From CAYTPI01 sp964439625 (GTDB lineage: Bacteria; Chloroflexota; Anaerolineae; Aggregatilineales; UBA3940), in the NCBI GenBank assembly GCA_964439625.1, contig CAYTPI010000017.1, forward strand, positions 11,450 through 75,449: a stretch of DNA of 64,000 nucleotides, read 5' to 3'. A program made the translations under genes and the position numbers. The notes under the pieces are model-generated. The model saw only the letters and a list, made by a program, of their open reading frames with translations, was not told the origin of the DNA and did no database searches. The first letter of the stretch is position 1. Each line of letters begins with the position of its first letter. This document shows positions 1 to 8,605 of the stretch, one piece after another.

Positions 1-383
1 TTGAGCTTTTCCTCAACCAGCAAAGCAAAGGCGCTGCTCTGCTCACGCCCATAAGCAATGAAGACGCTTGGTGGGCGGGCAGGTGCATCGAGCAGTTTAA
101 GCGCTTCTTGCGTGATGATGAAACGGGCTCGCAGCGAGTCATCCACGAAGCGATAGGGCCGAGCATACCCCATGATCACCAACATCGTTACTTCTGGTAA
201 GCTACTGGCCCACTTCTGCCGGAGATTTGCATAATCAGATATGCCAAATTTTCTAAGTACATCGGGGTTGAAGTCAGGTTGCCACCAACCCAAATAAACG
301 CCGTAGGCAAAATCTCGTGCGAATGCAGTTACTTGCTCGATGGGTGTTTCGGGGATGGGCATCTCAAGTGGATTTTGCATCAT
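1..383 (-). CDS. TIR-domain protein, C-terminal part cut by the window edge
   Basis: The frame is open on the minus strand from an ATG at 383 (a second ATG at 380) to base 1 with no stop, so the gene continues off the window. An AAGGAG ribosome site lies 5 bases upstream of the first ATG. About 127 residues are visible. The first ~100 have no recognised domain and are rich in aromatic residues. Residues ~106-127 read PPSVFIAYGREQSSAFALLV, the typical first strand and helix of a bacterial TIR domain (usual form VFISYSRxD). Bacterial TIR domains are often NAD-consuming effectors or signalling adaptors in defence, but the catalytic Glu would lie beyond the edge. The TIR call rests on the first strand only. 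Confidence 0.6.
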   Translation of the reverse strand, partial: MMQNPLEMPIPETPIEQVTAFARDFAYGVYLGWWQPDFNPDVLRKFGISDYANLRQKWASSLPEVTMLVIMGYARPYRFVDDSLRARFIITQEALKLLDAPARPPSVFIAYGREQSSAFALLVEEKL

Positions 384-475
384 AAAAGCTCCTTAACTGT
401 CAGATCATTATTGGGCACAGGCTATTATACTGATTTATGATGGGGTCGAACCGATAAACAACTCGATGATAAACT

Positions 476-1207
476 ATGCTAGACAACTCGATAGAATTGC
501 CATCTCAACCCGAACCGCCGCACAATGGCGGTGATCGCCTGACATACGCGGATTTGTTGACGCGCTATGCAGTCGCCTCGTTCGACAAACAATTGCACCT
601 ACAAGAAGTATTCGGCAAACAACGGGGCTGGTCTTTTGATCTCAACGCTTCGACCCTCACGCTCAGTGATATGCAGCCATTCCATATTCAATTACTTGGC
701 ACAGAATCCGAGCAATCGAAAACATGGCTGTGGGCTTGGGCCAACACAGAGAGCGGTATTCCACCGGTCGCTTTAGAGGCAGCCGAGCAATTGCGGACTT
801 TTGGGACGAACTACAATATCCGGCAGTTTACAGCCTCAGAATTACTCATCACCGAGAATGATAATGGCTTTTACTTCAGCCTGATAGCCTCTGGCTTACT
901 GGGGGCAGACTCGTTCTACCGGGCAAGCTATGATGGCGGGGCACTCTATATGCTCCTTCAGGATCAAGCCTACCCACGCACTTCAGAAAACATCTTAATG
1001 CGTACCACTCGGATCATCCCAGCGGCTATGAAGAAGCTTAACTTAAACGATCCACGCGGTGCCTGTTTCTACTACCTAACATGGTACGGCTTTGATGTGA
1101 AAGCAACGGACTCAATGTTAGTCGCAGCAGATAAAACCGGTTCTGTGCTGCGGGTACGCTTTGACGAACACAACCAGTTTGCCGATGTCTCAGCCGATAT
1201 AATATAA
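476..1207 (+). CDS. DUF6882-like protein
   Basis: A soluble protein of 243 residues with no signal peptide or membrane segment. The middle resembles the DUF6882 family: a segment ending in a QLLGTESEQSKTWLWAWAN-type strand, followed by a helix and an ATDSMLVAADKTGSVLRV-type end. Such proteins are small stand-alone bacterial proteins of unknown function. The start is an ATG at 476 with no obvious Shine-Dalgarno sequence. It points away from the TIR gene, with a ~90-base gap that would hold both promoters. The family name is from memory of the pattern and is moderately sure; the function is unknown. Confidence 0.7.
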   Translation: MLDNSIELPSQPEPPHNGGDRLTYADLLTRYAVASFDKQLHLQEVFGKQRGWSFDLNASTLTLSDMQPFHIQLLGTESEQSKTWLWAWANTESGIPPVALEAAEQLRTFGTNYNIRQFTASELLITENDNGFYFSLIASGLLGADSFYRASYDGGALYMLLQDQAYPRTSENILMRTTRIIPAAMKKLNLNDPRGACFYYLTWYGFDVKATDSMLVAADKTGSVLRVRFDEHNQFADVSADII

Positions 1208-1260
1208 ATAGTGTGTACATTGCACTGTATTTGTTTCATCCTAACAGTGACGGACAAATC

Positions 1261-1749
1261 ATGGTTTTTGACCCAGTTTTATGTATTGGCTTTCTCTTAT
1301 TGCTAACCGGTGGTGGTTCGATGATTGGTACTTGGAATGTTGTCAATAAGGCACGCCAAGCCAGAAACTGGCCGACCGTCCCCGGTGAGGTTGTCTATGC
1401 GGATGTTCGCACAAGTGATGTGCTCGACCACACCCAGTACAATGCACGCATTGTGTTCCGCTATGCCGTCGATGGTCTCTTTTACGAAAGTCAGGATCGT
1501 GTTTATGCCGGTGAGCGTTCGGACTATAACAGTTACGAAGCAGCCCAGCGCCGCGCTGCTCAGTTTGAACTAGGGCAGCAGGTCACCATTCACTACAACC
1601 AGCGTTACCCAGATGATATGACCATTAATCCTAAAGCTAGTCTGGTCTCGTGGATAGGTTTTGCCATCAGTGTGTTTTTATTTGTTGCGGGTATCGCAGT
1701 CACAACGTTATCGATAGTGCTGTCGTCACAGGCCAACGCCGCAGTATAG
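1261..1749 (+). CDS. DUF3592 membrane protein
   Basis: 162 residues from the ATG at 1261; a GTG at 1213 in frame would add 16 residues. I prefer 1261 because the N-terminal membrane helix (VLCIGFLLLLTGGGSMIG) then starts the protein. The order is TM helix, a ~100-residue extracytoplasmic beta domain with WPTVPGEVV and a YAVDGLFYESQDRVY core, a VTIHYNQRYPDD motif, then a second TM helix. That TM-beta-TM order with the 'V.Y.P..P' motif is the DUF3592 pattern. The function is unknown. It lies 53 bases after the DUF6882-like gene and 12 before the next, so it is probably in one transcript. Confidence 0.72.
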   Translation: MVFDPVLCIGFLLLLTGGGSMIGTWNVVNKARQARNWPTVPGEVVYADVRTSDVLDHTQYNARIVFRYAVDGLFYESQDRVYAGERSDYNSYEAAQRRAAQFELGQQVTIHYNQRYPDDMTINPKASLVSWIGFAISVFLFVAGIAVTTLSIVLSSQANAAV

Positions 1750-1761
1750 AAGAGGTCAAAT

Positions 1762-2109
1762 TTGGTTAAACTCATTGTGCTGTTCCGAGCAGGTGAAGGT
1801 AACCCTCAACTTGATGAACGCTTCAATGACTTCCTGATGAAGTTCGAGGCCCTACCGAGACTGCGCCGCAAGTCCGTCAGTACGGTTTTTGGTGGGCCAG
1901 CAGGGTTAATGCCCTTTAGTGTCATTCTGGAAGGTTTCTTCGATGATCGCCAAGCACTGCGTGCGGCCTTAACATCACCGATAGGAGTGGAGGCTGGTAC
2001 CCTTCTGCTAGAGTTTGCCGGGCCTGATGCGATTACGTTGTTCGCCGATGCTCAAGAAGAAGACGAAGACATCATCCAACTGCGCCAGCAACCGCCCTCA
2101 ACAAAGTAG
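1762..2109 (+). CDS. EthD-like dimeric alpha/beta-barrel protein
   Basis: 115 residues starting at TTG 1762, preceded by an AGAGG site. The opening VKLIVLFRAGEG and the spacing of later strands fit the EthD/stress-responsive ferredoxin-like barrel fold (Dabb-like). The last ~15 residues are an acidic and Pro/Gln-rich tail. These proteins are small dimers that bind or rearrange aromatic or polyketide compounds, or have unknown roles. No catalytic residue can be assigned from sequence alone. It is tightly spaced between the DUF3592 gene and the large membrane protein. The fold call is moderate and the function open. Confidence 0.55.
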   Translation: MVKLIVLFRAGEGNPQLDERFNDFLMKFEALPRLRRKSVSTVFGGPAGLMPFSVILEGFFDDRQALRAALTSPIGVEAGTLLLEFAGPDAITLFADAQEEDEDIIQLRQQPPSTK

Positions 2110-2130
2110 CCTCACAGAGGCACCCCACCG

Positions 2131-5100
2131 ATGCAAACACTTTTGGATCATCTTGCAGCTTACCGGCGCTATCTAGGCACCTACCTTGAAGACGCAGCCT
2201 TGTATTGGCGCGGCTTTTCTCGCGTCATCGCTGATCGTTGGTGGCTGCGCCTGCCAATGCTTGCGCTGACAATCGGCGCACTGCTGCTGGTCGCGCTGCA
2301 TCCGCTGATGTTTGGTACCTTACCTGACTCACCCGACGGCCTGCTGCATCTATACCGCTTGGTCGCCCTTGACCATGCCATCAGTGAGGGCAACTTCTGG
2401 CCCCGTTACGCTCCGGGGTTGGCATTCGGCTACGGCTTACCGATCTTCAATTATTATGCGCCGCTGTACCTCTACCCCTTTGAACTACTGCATCTCGCCG
2501 GGTTGGACTTCGTCGATGCGCTGCTGGCAGGGATGGGATTTTTGGTGGTTGTGGGGGCCGTTGGTGCCTACCAAATGGGCCGTATGTGGAGCCACAATAA
2601 TCCAGGCACCGGCTTGATCGCTGGATTAACCGCGACGGTCGCCTACGCCTACGCCCCCTATACCTTCTACAATATGCCAAGGCGTTGGGCAGTCGCTGAG
2701 TTTGCGGCGCTAGCTGTGCTGCCATGGGTGACCTGGGCTTTTTGGCGGCTCGCTGAACGCGGCACTCGTCTGCGTTTTTTTGTGGCAGTGCTGCTCTACG
2801 CTTTGTTTATCCCATTGCATAATATCACGACAATTGCTGGTAGTGTGCTGGTGGCTGCCATGTGTTTCTATCTGTGGCAGCGCTCCCGTGATCACCGTGA
2901 CTTGCTGCGGTTGGCAGCGGCTGGGGCTGTCGGCATCAGCTTGATGTGTTTTTTCTGGCTGCCCGCCCTCGCAGAGACCGACTATGCTCAAATCAACCGG
3001 GCGACTGAAAACGTCGGCGCTATTCAGGTGGAGAATAACTTTCACACCGTTGCTGAAACGTTCGCCTTGCCAAGGCCAGCCGACCTCACTGAAATTCACC
3101 CGCCTGTACCCCGCCCAGTCGGCTGGGTTCAGCTTATTCTTGGTATCGCAGCAGTGGGCATCGTTGCTTATCAGGGTCGCTATGCTGGTGAATTATGGCG
3201 GGTGCGCGGCTGGGTGGCCTTATCGTTGCTGTTAACAGCAGTTTTTATCTTATTGACTTTGCCCGTATCCGGTGCGGTGTATCGTTATGTGCCGTTGTTG
3301 GGCTACACTCAATTCCCTTGGCGCATGCTTGGTCCTGCCAGCCTAATGTTAGCGGTTCTCGCAGGGGCAGGCGTTGTTGCACTTGGCACCTTGCTCAAGT
3401 CCTTTTGGGGCAAAGCGTTCATAGTCAGTGCAGCAGCCAGCGCCATGGTGCTCTATGCTATGCCTTGGTTGTACGGCGTTTACATCCCTAGGCCCCAAGC
3501 CAACACCATCGTCGATGCCCAAAACTTTGAACGTGCTACAGGCTGGGTTGGTACGGCCTCTTTTAATGAGTATCTTCCAGTCTGGACTAGAGAGCTACCA
3601 CCCCAGAATCAACTAACGGGACTTTATGCTAGTACCCTTACGGTCCCCCGGCTGCAAACCCCACCCGCAGATGTCGCAATCAGTGATGAGAGCTGGGGGC
3701 TGGTCAGTGGGCGTTTCACTGTGGATGCACCTCAGCCCACTCGTTTGACGTTCAACTGGTTGTATTTCCCCGGCTTCTGGGTGGAGGTCAATGGCGAGCG
3801 GCCCTCTCTGATGATTATCCCGCCTAGCGGCACCTTCGCTGTTGACGTGCCCGCCGGGCAGTCTGAAGTAGTCATCGGCCTTGGGCCAACCACGCTGCGT
3901 TTTCTATCGATGATTGTTAGTGGGGCAGCGGTCGTCCTGCTGCTCGGCTTGACGTTCGTTCAGCCGCTTTGGCAGACGCCAATACAGTCGGTGTCAAAGC
4001 CGATGCAGCACACAGAGGCATATGTCGCCGTCTTGCTGCTCGCCCTGTTGAGTGGCTTACTGTTGTTTGCCGCTAAGCTACTGTATTTTGACAACAATAA
4101 CACACTACTCAAACGGGCGCGCTTCGCAGAAGGCATCGAAACAGGGCTGGATGTGCCTGTGAGAGCGACGTTTGAAGATCAGGTGTTGCTATTAGGGTAC
4201 AGTGGGTTAGCGTCAACAGCCAGCGGCGGCGCCCTTGACATCAATCTGTATTGGCAATTGGCAGGTGAGACAATCAACCAGAGTTACGCCAGCATCCTTT
4301 TTCTGAGTAACGCCGATGGGAATATCATCACCTTGACGGGCAACCAGCACGCGGGTGATTGGCCCGTGTGGGCATGGCTGCCGGGCTTCTACGTTGAAGA
4401 GCGCCTGAAGCTCGACATCCCGACGGCGACGCCACCTGGCAACTATGAACTACACGTGGCCCTCTATGATACCGTTACCGCTCGTAACCTTGATGTCCGC
4501 AATGTGGATGAGGTGCCTGTTGGCGTGTCCATTCAAATGGATGATATTTTCCTCCAGCGCCCGGTTGCCCCCGTTACACTGACGGATGTTGATGTTGCCG
4601 AGTCGCTGGGTGCCTCATTGATCGGTGGCATCACCCTTGTTGAGGTTTCAGCCCCGCCAGCGACGTTAGAGGTGGGCCAGTCTTTTACAATCGAGTGGTT
4701 GTTGCAGTCGGCTAGCCGCTTCGAGCAAGATTACCGTGCTCGCGTCCTGTGGCTGGCTGATGCGGATGTGGTCGCCGCCAGCCGCTCACTGGAGCCAGCC
4801 ACAGGGTACCCGACCAGTGAATGGCGCCGAGGTGATATCTGGCGAGGTATCCATGTGGTGACGCTGCCGGGACAACTCCCCGCAGACCGCTATGAGGTGG
4901 CGCTTCAATTGGAGGATCAGGCCGGTGGGCTGATTGGCGAGCGTGTCATCGTGGGCGAGATGCAAGTCAGCGTGCCAGAGCGCACCTTTGAGGTACCAGC
5001 ACGCATCCAAATCCCCACGGAAATTCGTTGGGAGAACGGCATCAACCTAATTGGTTACGATCTGGTGTCACGCGTTGTGCCCGTTGGGGATGGCATTCAA

Positions 5101-5409
5101 CTAAGGCTCTACCTACAACCTGACACTCAGATTGACCAAAGCCTGACGCTGTTCATTCATCTGTTGGCTCAGCAAGGTAAGCTGATCGCTCAGCAAGACA
5201 CAATCCCGGTGAACGGCACTCGCCCGACAACTGGGTGGCTGGCAGATGAGGTATTGACGGATGATATTACGCTCTTTATCCGCGAGGATATCCCCCCGGG
5301 CGAGTATCGGCTGTCGGTCGGCTGGTACGATGCAAACACAGGTGAGCGCATCAAGTTAGGGGAAGATGACTTCACCTTGCTGCCGGATACCATTTTGATC
5401 ACACCCTAA
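2131..5409 (+). CDS. Large polytopic membrane protein, 6-pyruvoyl-tetrahydropterin synthase-related/GT-C type
   Basis: 1092 residues. After a ~50-residue cytosolic start come about ten membrane helices (residues ~50-450). The first large loop carries DSPDGLLHLYRL, an acidic/His motif in the place used by GT-C glycosyltransferases. A non-membrane beta-rich segment (~460-590), two more helices (~595-640) and a ~440-residue extracytoplasmic part built from beta-sandwich-like repeats follow. The layout matches the membrane proteins annotated as PTPS-related or YfhO-like that are frequent in Chloroflexota; the pterin name is historical and there is no synthase domain. The likely role is transfer of a lipid-linked sugar or cell-envelope assembly, but this is inference. 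The stop overlaps the end of the opposing LOG gene by 4 bases. Confidence 0.68.
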   Translation: MQTLLDHLAAYRRYLGTYLEDAALYWRGFSRVIADRWWLRLPMLALTIGALLLVALHPLMFGTLPDSPDGLLHLYRLVALDHAISEGNFWPRYAPGLAFGYGLPIFNYYAPLYLYPFELLHLAGLDFVDALLAGMGFLVVVGAVGAYQMGRMWSHNNPGTGLIAGLTATVAYAYAPYTFYNMPRRWAVAEFAALAVLPWVTWAFWRLAERGTRLRFFVAVLLYALFIPLHNITTIAGSVLVAAMCFYLWQRSRDHRDLLRLAAAGAVGISLMCFFWLPALAETDYAQINRATENVGAIQVENNFHTVAETFALPRPADLTEIHPPVPRPVGWVQLILGIAAVGIVAYQGRYAGELWRVRGWVALSLLLTAVFILLTLPVSGAVYRYVPLLGYTQFPWRMLGPASLMLAVLAGAGVVALGTLLKSFWGKAFIVSAAASAMVLYAMPWLYGVYIPRPQANTIVDAQNFERATGWVGTASFNEYLPVWTRELPPQNQLTGLYASTLTVPRLQTPPADVAISDESWGLVSGRFTVDAPQPTRLTFNWLYFPGFWVEVNGERPSLMIIPPSGTFAVDVPAGQSEVVIGLGPTTLRFLSMIVSGAAVVLLLGLTFVQPLWQTPIQSVSKPMQHTEAYVAVLLLALLSGLLLFAAKLLYFDNNNTLLKRARFAEGIETGLDVPVRATFEDQVLLLGYSGLASTASGGALDINLYWQLAGETINQSYASILFLSNADGNIITLTGNQHAGDWPVWAWLPGFYVEERLKLDIPTATPPGNYELHVALYDTVTARNLDVRNVDEVPVGVSIQMDDIFLQRPVAPVTLTDVDVAESLGASLIGGITLVEVSAPPATLEVGQSFTIEWLLQSASRFEQDYRARVLWLADADVVAASRSLEPATGYPTSEWRRGDIWRGIHVVTLPGQLPADRYEVALQLEDQAGGLIGERVIVGEMQVSVPERTFEVPARIQIPTEIRWENGINLIGYDLVSRVVPVGDGIQLRLYLQPDTQIDQSLTLFIHLLAQQGKLIAQQDTIPVNGTRPTTGWLADEVLTDDITLFIREDIPPGEYRLSVGWYDANTGERIKLGEDDFTLLPDTILITP

Positions 5410-6011
5410 TCTGCGACAAACTTTTTCTCTTCAGAGCGCTCGGTCCATTTAGTAACTTGCTCGTCGGGTTGATAGTGCGCGACGTACTCAAGTGCTTCTT
5501 CAATCGTATCGGCGATGTAGTACAGCCCACGGTAGGTTTCCTTCGCAAAGTTGTGTGCAAAGAAGTGCTCGAAGAGGTGTTCTAGTGGCTTGAAAAAACC
5601 GTTGGTGTTCACAAAGACAACCGCGTTGTTGTGGTAGCCTAATTGTTTCAAGGTGATGACCTCAAGTGCTTCTTCTAACGTGCCGAAGCCCCCCGGTAGC
5701 ACGATGAAAGCATCCGCCATATCGTCCATATTGGCTTTACGTTCACGCATATCCTTGGTTACAACTAATAAATCGAGGTCAGTATTGGTAATCCCAAACT
5801 GGTGTAAGCGTTCTGGGATTACACCGGCGACGACACACCCGCCCTTTTTGGCCTCGTGGGCTACTTTGCCCATCGAGCCGACGGATGCTCCGCCGTAGAC
5901 AAGGCACCATTTGCGCGCCGCTAACTGCCGCCCCAGTTCACTCGCCGCTTCTAGATAAACACCATCAACGGCATCACTGGATGAACAAAATACACATACT
6001 GTTTTCTGCAT
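5406..6011 (-). CDS. LOG family protein (cytokinin riboside 5'-monophosphate phosphoribohydrolase-like)
   Basis: 201 residues with the Rossmann-like LOG fold. The start VCVFCSSSDAV, the LVYGGASVGSMG loop, the RERKANM segment and the PGGFGTLEE motif (PGGxGTxxE, binding phosphate and carrying the catalytic Glu) are all present. Members hydrolyse the N-glycosidic bond of (N6-modified) AMP to free base and ribose 5-phosphate. Bacterial members mostly act in nucleotide clean-up; real cytokinin production cannot be read from sequence. Length is usual. It converges with the preceding large membrane protein and overlaps it by 4 bases, leaving no room for a conventional terminator. Confidence 0.88.
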   Translation of the reverse strand: MQKTVCVFCSSSDAVDGVYLEAASELGRQLAARKWCLVYGGASVGSMGKVAHEAKKGGCVVAGVIPERLHQFGITNTDLDLLVVTKDMRERKANMDDMADAFIVLPGGFGTLEEALEVITLKQLGYHNNAVVFVNTNGFFKPLEHLFEHFFAHNFAKETYRGLYYIADTIEEALEYVAHYQPDEQVTKWTERSEEKKFVAD

Positions 6012-6062
6012 GATTTACGTCCCCATAAGGTCAACGCATAGAGGGTACTACAGTCAGCAGTT

Positions 6063-6260
6063 TCAGTCTAGGGGAACGAGGTCTGTATCATTGCCACTGT
6101 TGTATGCAATCAACTTGCTCCAGTTGATTGCTCCAGTAGGCAAAGAATAATCTTTAGCAAATTGTTCCGTGACTTGTGCGTAGATTTGCTCCTTGCTGAA
6201 TGCCTTTGAAGCAGCGGGGGACAGACCGAGCGTGTGCAAGGTTAGGGGGTGGGCTTGCTC
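6063..6260 (-). pseudogene. Possible C-terminal remnant of an unidentified gene
   Basis: A minus-strand frame open from 6260 to a TGA at 6063-6065 has protein-like composition (it contains AFSKEQIYAQVTEQFAKDY and ends in DLVPLD) but no ATG. Its only initiation-like codon is a TTG at 6239. A TAG closes the frame upstream at 6261-6263. The rest of the 6012-6304 gap shows nothing else I can name. It may be the tail of a decayed gene or a short unrecognised gene with a TTG start. No family is recognised. Confidence 0.25.
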
Positions 6261-6304
6261 CTACCGCTGACCGCGCCCTATTTCATTACGAAAATCATCC
6301 TGAT

Positions 6305-7621
6305 TTACCCGTTGATAAACGCATTGATTTGTGGTGCAAGCTGGTCGAGGTCTGCCAGCGTTTTCTCCTCATCGATGGTCAGCAGCGTGCGGTCGCGCAT
6401 CACAATTTGCCCATTGATGACCACTGTCTGGACATCGGCCCGTCCCACGGAATACATCAAGTGCGAATAAAGATCGTAGATTGGAGCGAGGTGAGGCTGG
6501 TTCATAGCCACAAGGATGAAATCAGCCTGTTTGCCGACCTCAAGGCTGCCGGTAATCGGCAGGTTCAGTGCCTTAGCGGCCTCTCGCGTGGTCATCGCTA
6601 ACACATCGGCTGAGGGCATTATCAGCGTGTCTTGGTGCACCCCCCGGTGAATGGTCGCGGCAAAGCGCATGTGCGTCCATAAATCGAGGTCGTTGCTGCT
6701 GACGGGCCCATCGGTGCCTAACATCACCGGAACACCCGCCTCGATCATCGCAGGGATCGGCGCAACACCAGACCCCAACTTACAGTTACACACAGGGCAG
6801 TGCGCTACTTTCGCCCCCCGCTCAGCGACCAGCGCAATCTCGTCCGCGCTCAAGTGAACAGCATGGGCCAACACCGTGCGCTCAGAGAGTAGGCCGTAGG
6901 CCTCAAGCTGCTCGATTGGGGTGCGATCATATTTGTCCCGCACGGTGGCAACTTCGGTGGTCGTCTCTGATGCATGGATGTGGTAGAGTGCGTCAAACGT
7001 TTCAGCGTAGGCGTAGGTTTCTTGTAAGAGGTCTGGCCCGACGGTGTAGGTGCCATGCGGCTGCATCGCCATGGTGATCAGCGGGTCGTCCTTAAACGCC
7101 TCGTAGAACTCAACGCTCTGCTCAGGGATATTGACGTAGGGCATGCCGATATCCAGGAAGACCGGGCCAGTCACAAGGCGAAAGCCTGCTTTGCTCGCGA
7201 CCTGTGCAGCCACTTCGGGGAACCAGAACATATCTAGAGCGGCAGTCGTGCCCCCTTTGATCGACTCAGCGATGGCAAGTCGCACGCCGAGGTCGATGTT
7301 TTCCGCGTTGACGAACTCGCCTTCGGCCTTCCACAAGTTTTGCAGCCAGGCTTCCAGTGAAATATCCCCAACGAGACTACGAAACAGGGAGTCGGCGAAG
7401 TGGGTATGCCCGTTGATGAGACCCGGCATAATCACATGATGGGGTGCATCGATGCGCTCGGCGGTGTCTACCGCGCTGACGACGTCAGCGGTTGGCCCAA
7501 CGGCGACAATGTTATTACCAGCGATCGCTATGGCCCCATCAGCGATGATCGTGTGCTTATCGTCCACCGTAACGAGCCACTTGCCCGCCACCAGTAAATC
7601 GGCCTGCATCTTGTCAGTCAA
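6305..7621 (-). CDS. Amidohydrolase, 5-methylthioadenosine/S-adenosylhomocysteine deaminase-like
   Basis: 438 residues of the MtaD/TrzA/SsnA amidohydrolase group. The metal-site elements are visible in order: PGLINGHTHF (HxH), YHIHASETTTEV (His plus the catalytic Glu region), HAVHL and GTDGPVSSNDLDL (metal-binding Asp). The PHGTYTVGPDLL segment matches the PHAPYTV substrate loop of MTA/SAH deaminases. These zinc enzymes deaminate MTA to 5'-methylthioinosine or SAH to S-inosylhomocysteine. It is the last gene of the nucleoside-importer operon, 9 bases after a permease gene. The operon's first gene looks like the enzyme that would use the MTI product. A guanine- or triazine-type deaminase is possible but less likely. 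Confidence 0.82.
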   Translation of the reverse strand: MTDKMQADLLVAGKWLVTVDDKHTIIADGAIAIAGNNIVAVGPTADVVSAVDTAERIDAPHHVIMPGLINGHTHFADSLFRSLVGDISLEAWLQNLWKAEGEFVNAENIDLGVRLAIAESIKGGTTAALDMFWFPEVAAQVASKAGFRLVTGPVFLDIGMPYVNIPEQSVEFYEAFKDDPLITMAMQPHGTYTVGPDLLQETYAYAETFDALYHIHASETTTEVATVRDKYDRTPIEQLEAYGLLSERTVLAHAVHLSADEIALVAERGAKVAHCPVCNCKLGSGVAPIPAMIEAGVPVMLGTDGPVSSNDLDLWTHMRFAATIHRGVHQDTLIMPSADVLAMTTREAAKALNLPITGSLEVGKQADFILVAMNQPHLAPIYDLYSHLMYSVGRADVQTVVINGQIVMRDRTLLTIDEEKTLADLDQLAPQINAFING

Positions 7622-7630
7622 TGATCGCTC

Positions 7631-8605
7631 CTATTTCGCTGGGGCGGGTGCGGAAGTCGGTTTAATTGGCTCTACGGGTTCGTCAACGCGAGCTTTACGC
7701 CGACGACGTGCATAGATCAGGAAAAGGCTGAGCAGCGTTACCAAGTAGGGGATGGCGCTCGTCAATTGCAGCGGCAGCCCAAACCCCTGCAAACGAAACC
7801 CGATTGAGTCAGCGAGGCCGAAGAGTACACTGGCCCCAAACACGCCATACGGATGGGCCTGCCCCAGCATCACAGCAGCAACAGCGATCCAGCCGCGGCC
7901 CGCGCTCATGTTCTCAACGAACAAGGTGACGTTGCCTAACGAAAGCTGCGCCCCACCAAGGCCACACAGCGCTCCGGAGACGATTACGGCGATGTACTGC
8001 ACCCGCGTCACGCTGACGCCAAGCGTCTCAGCCGCTTCCGGCTTCTCACCGACGCCCCGCAGCCGCAGGCCCGATGCCGTCCGGAACAGGAAGTACCACA
8101 TCCCAACAACCAGCAGCAGCGCCGCATAAACGATCCAGCTATGCCCCAGCACTGCTTGGTTCAAGAAGTTGCCGACCCCCGGTAAACTGGCGACGGCTGG
8201 CGACTGTAACTTTTGTAGGCCGGCTAAGTCTGGGCTTTGGAAGGTGCCGCGTGTGTCAAAGAGCGTCCGCAGCAGGAAGACGGTCAGCCCGGCAGCCGCC
8301 AGGTTGAGGGCGATCCCCAGCACAATTTGGTCACCTTTGAAGGTGATCGCAAGCAGGGCGAACAACGCCCCAGCGGCCATCCCAGCCAACATCGCAGTGA
8401 CCACGCCTAACAACGGCATTCCGGTAAAAAAGCTGCCGACCACCGCAAAAAACGCGCCGATCAACAGCAGGCCCTCAAGCGCGATGTTGAAGACCCCCGC
8501 CCGCTCGCAGAGCATGCCACCCAATGCCGCCAATAGGATCGGGGTCACCAGCCGCGGCAGCGAGTTCAACAATGTCAAGTTGAAGATATCAAGCAGTTCC
8601 ATCAA
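7631..8605 (-). CDS. Nucleoside-type ABC transporter permease (second permease)
   Basis: 324 residues, about 8-9 membrane helices, of the BPD_transp_2 family. The segments LAALGGMLCERAGVFNIALEG and GLRLRGVGEKPEAAETLGVS are typical of the nucleoside/simple-sugar permeases that work with BMP-family binding proteins (NupQ/YufQ type). The final ~30 residues are a basic then Pro/Ala-rich cytoplasmic tail. Its ATG overlaps the end of the upstream permease gene by 4 bases, so translation is coupled. Nucleoside specificity is inferred from the BMP lipoprotein and the purine enzymes in the operon. Confidence 0.87.
   Translation of the reverse strand: MMELLDIFNLTLLNSLPRLVTPILLAALGGMLCERAGVFNIALEGLLLIGAFFAVVGSFFTGMPLLGVVTAMLAGMAAGALFALLAITFKGDQIVLGIALNLAAAGLTVFLLRTLFDTRGTFQSPDLAGLQKLQSPAVASLPGVGNFLNQAVLGHSWIVYAALLLVVGMWYFLFRTASGLRLRGVGEKPEAAETLGVSVTRVQYIAVIVSGALCGLGGAQLSLGNVTLFVENMSAGRGWIAVAAVMLGQAHPYGVFGASVLFGLADSIGFRLQGFGLPLQLTSAIPYLVTLLSLFLIYARRRRKARVDEPVEPIKPTSAPAPAK

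Noticed and set aside
5406..6011. Cytokinin production by the LOG-family protein
   Set aside because: No isopentenyltransferase-type gene is near; bacterial LOG proteins commonly act in general nucleotide salvage.
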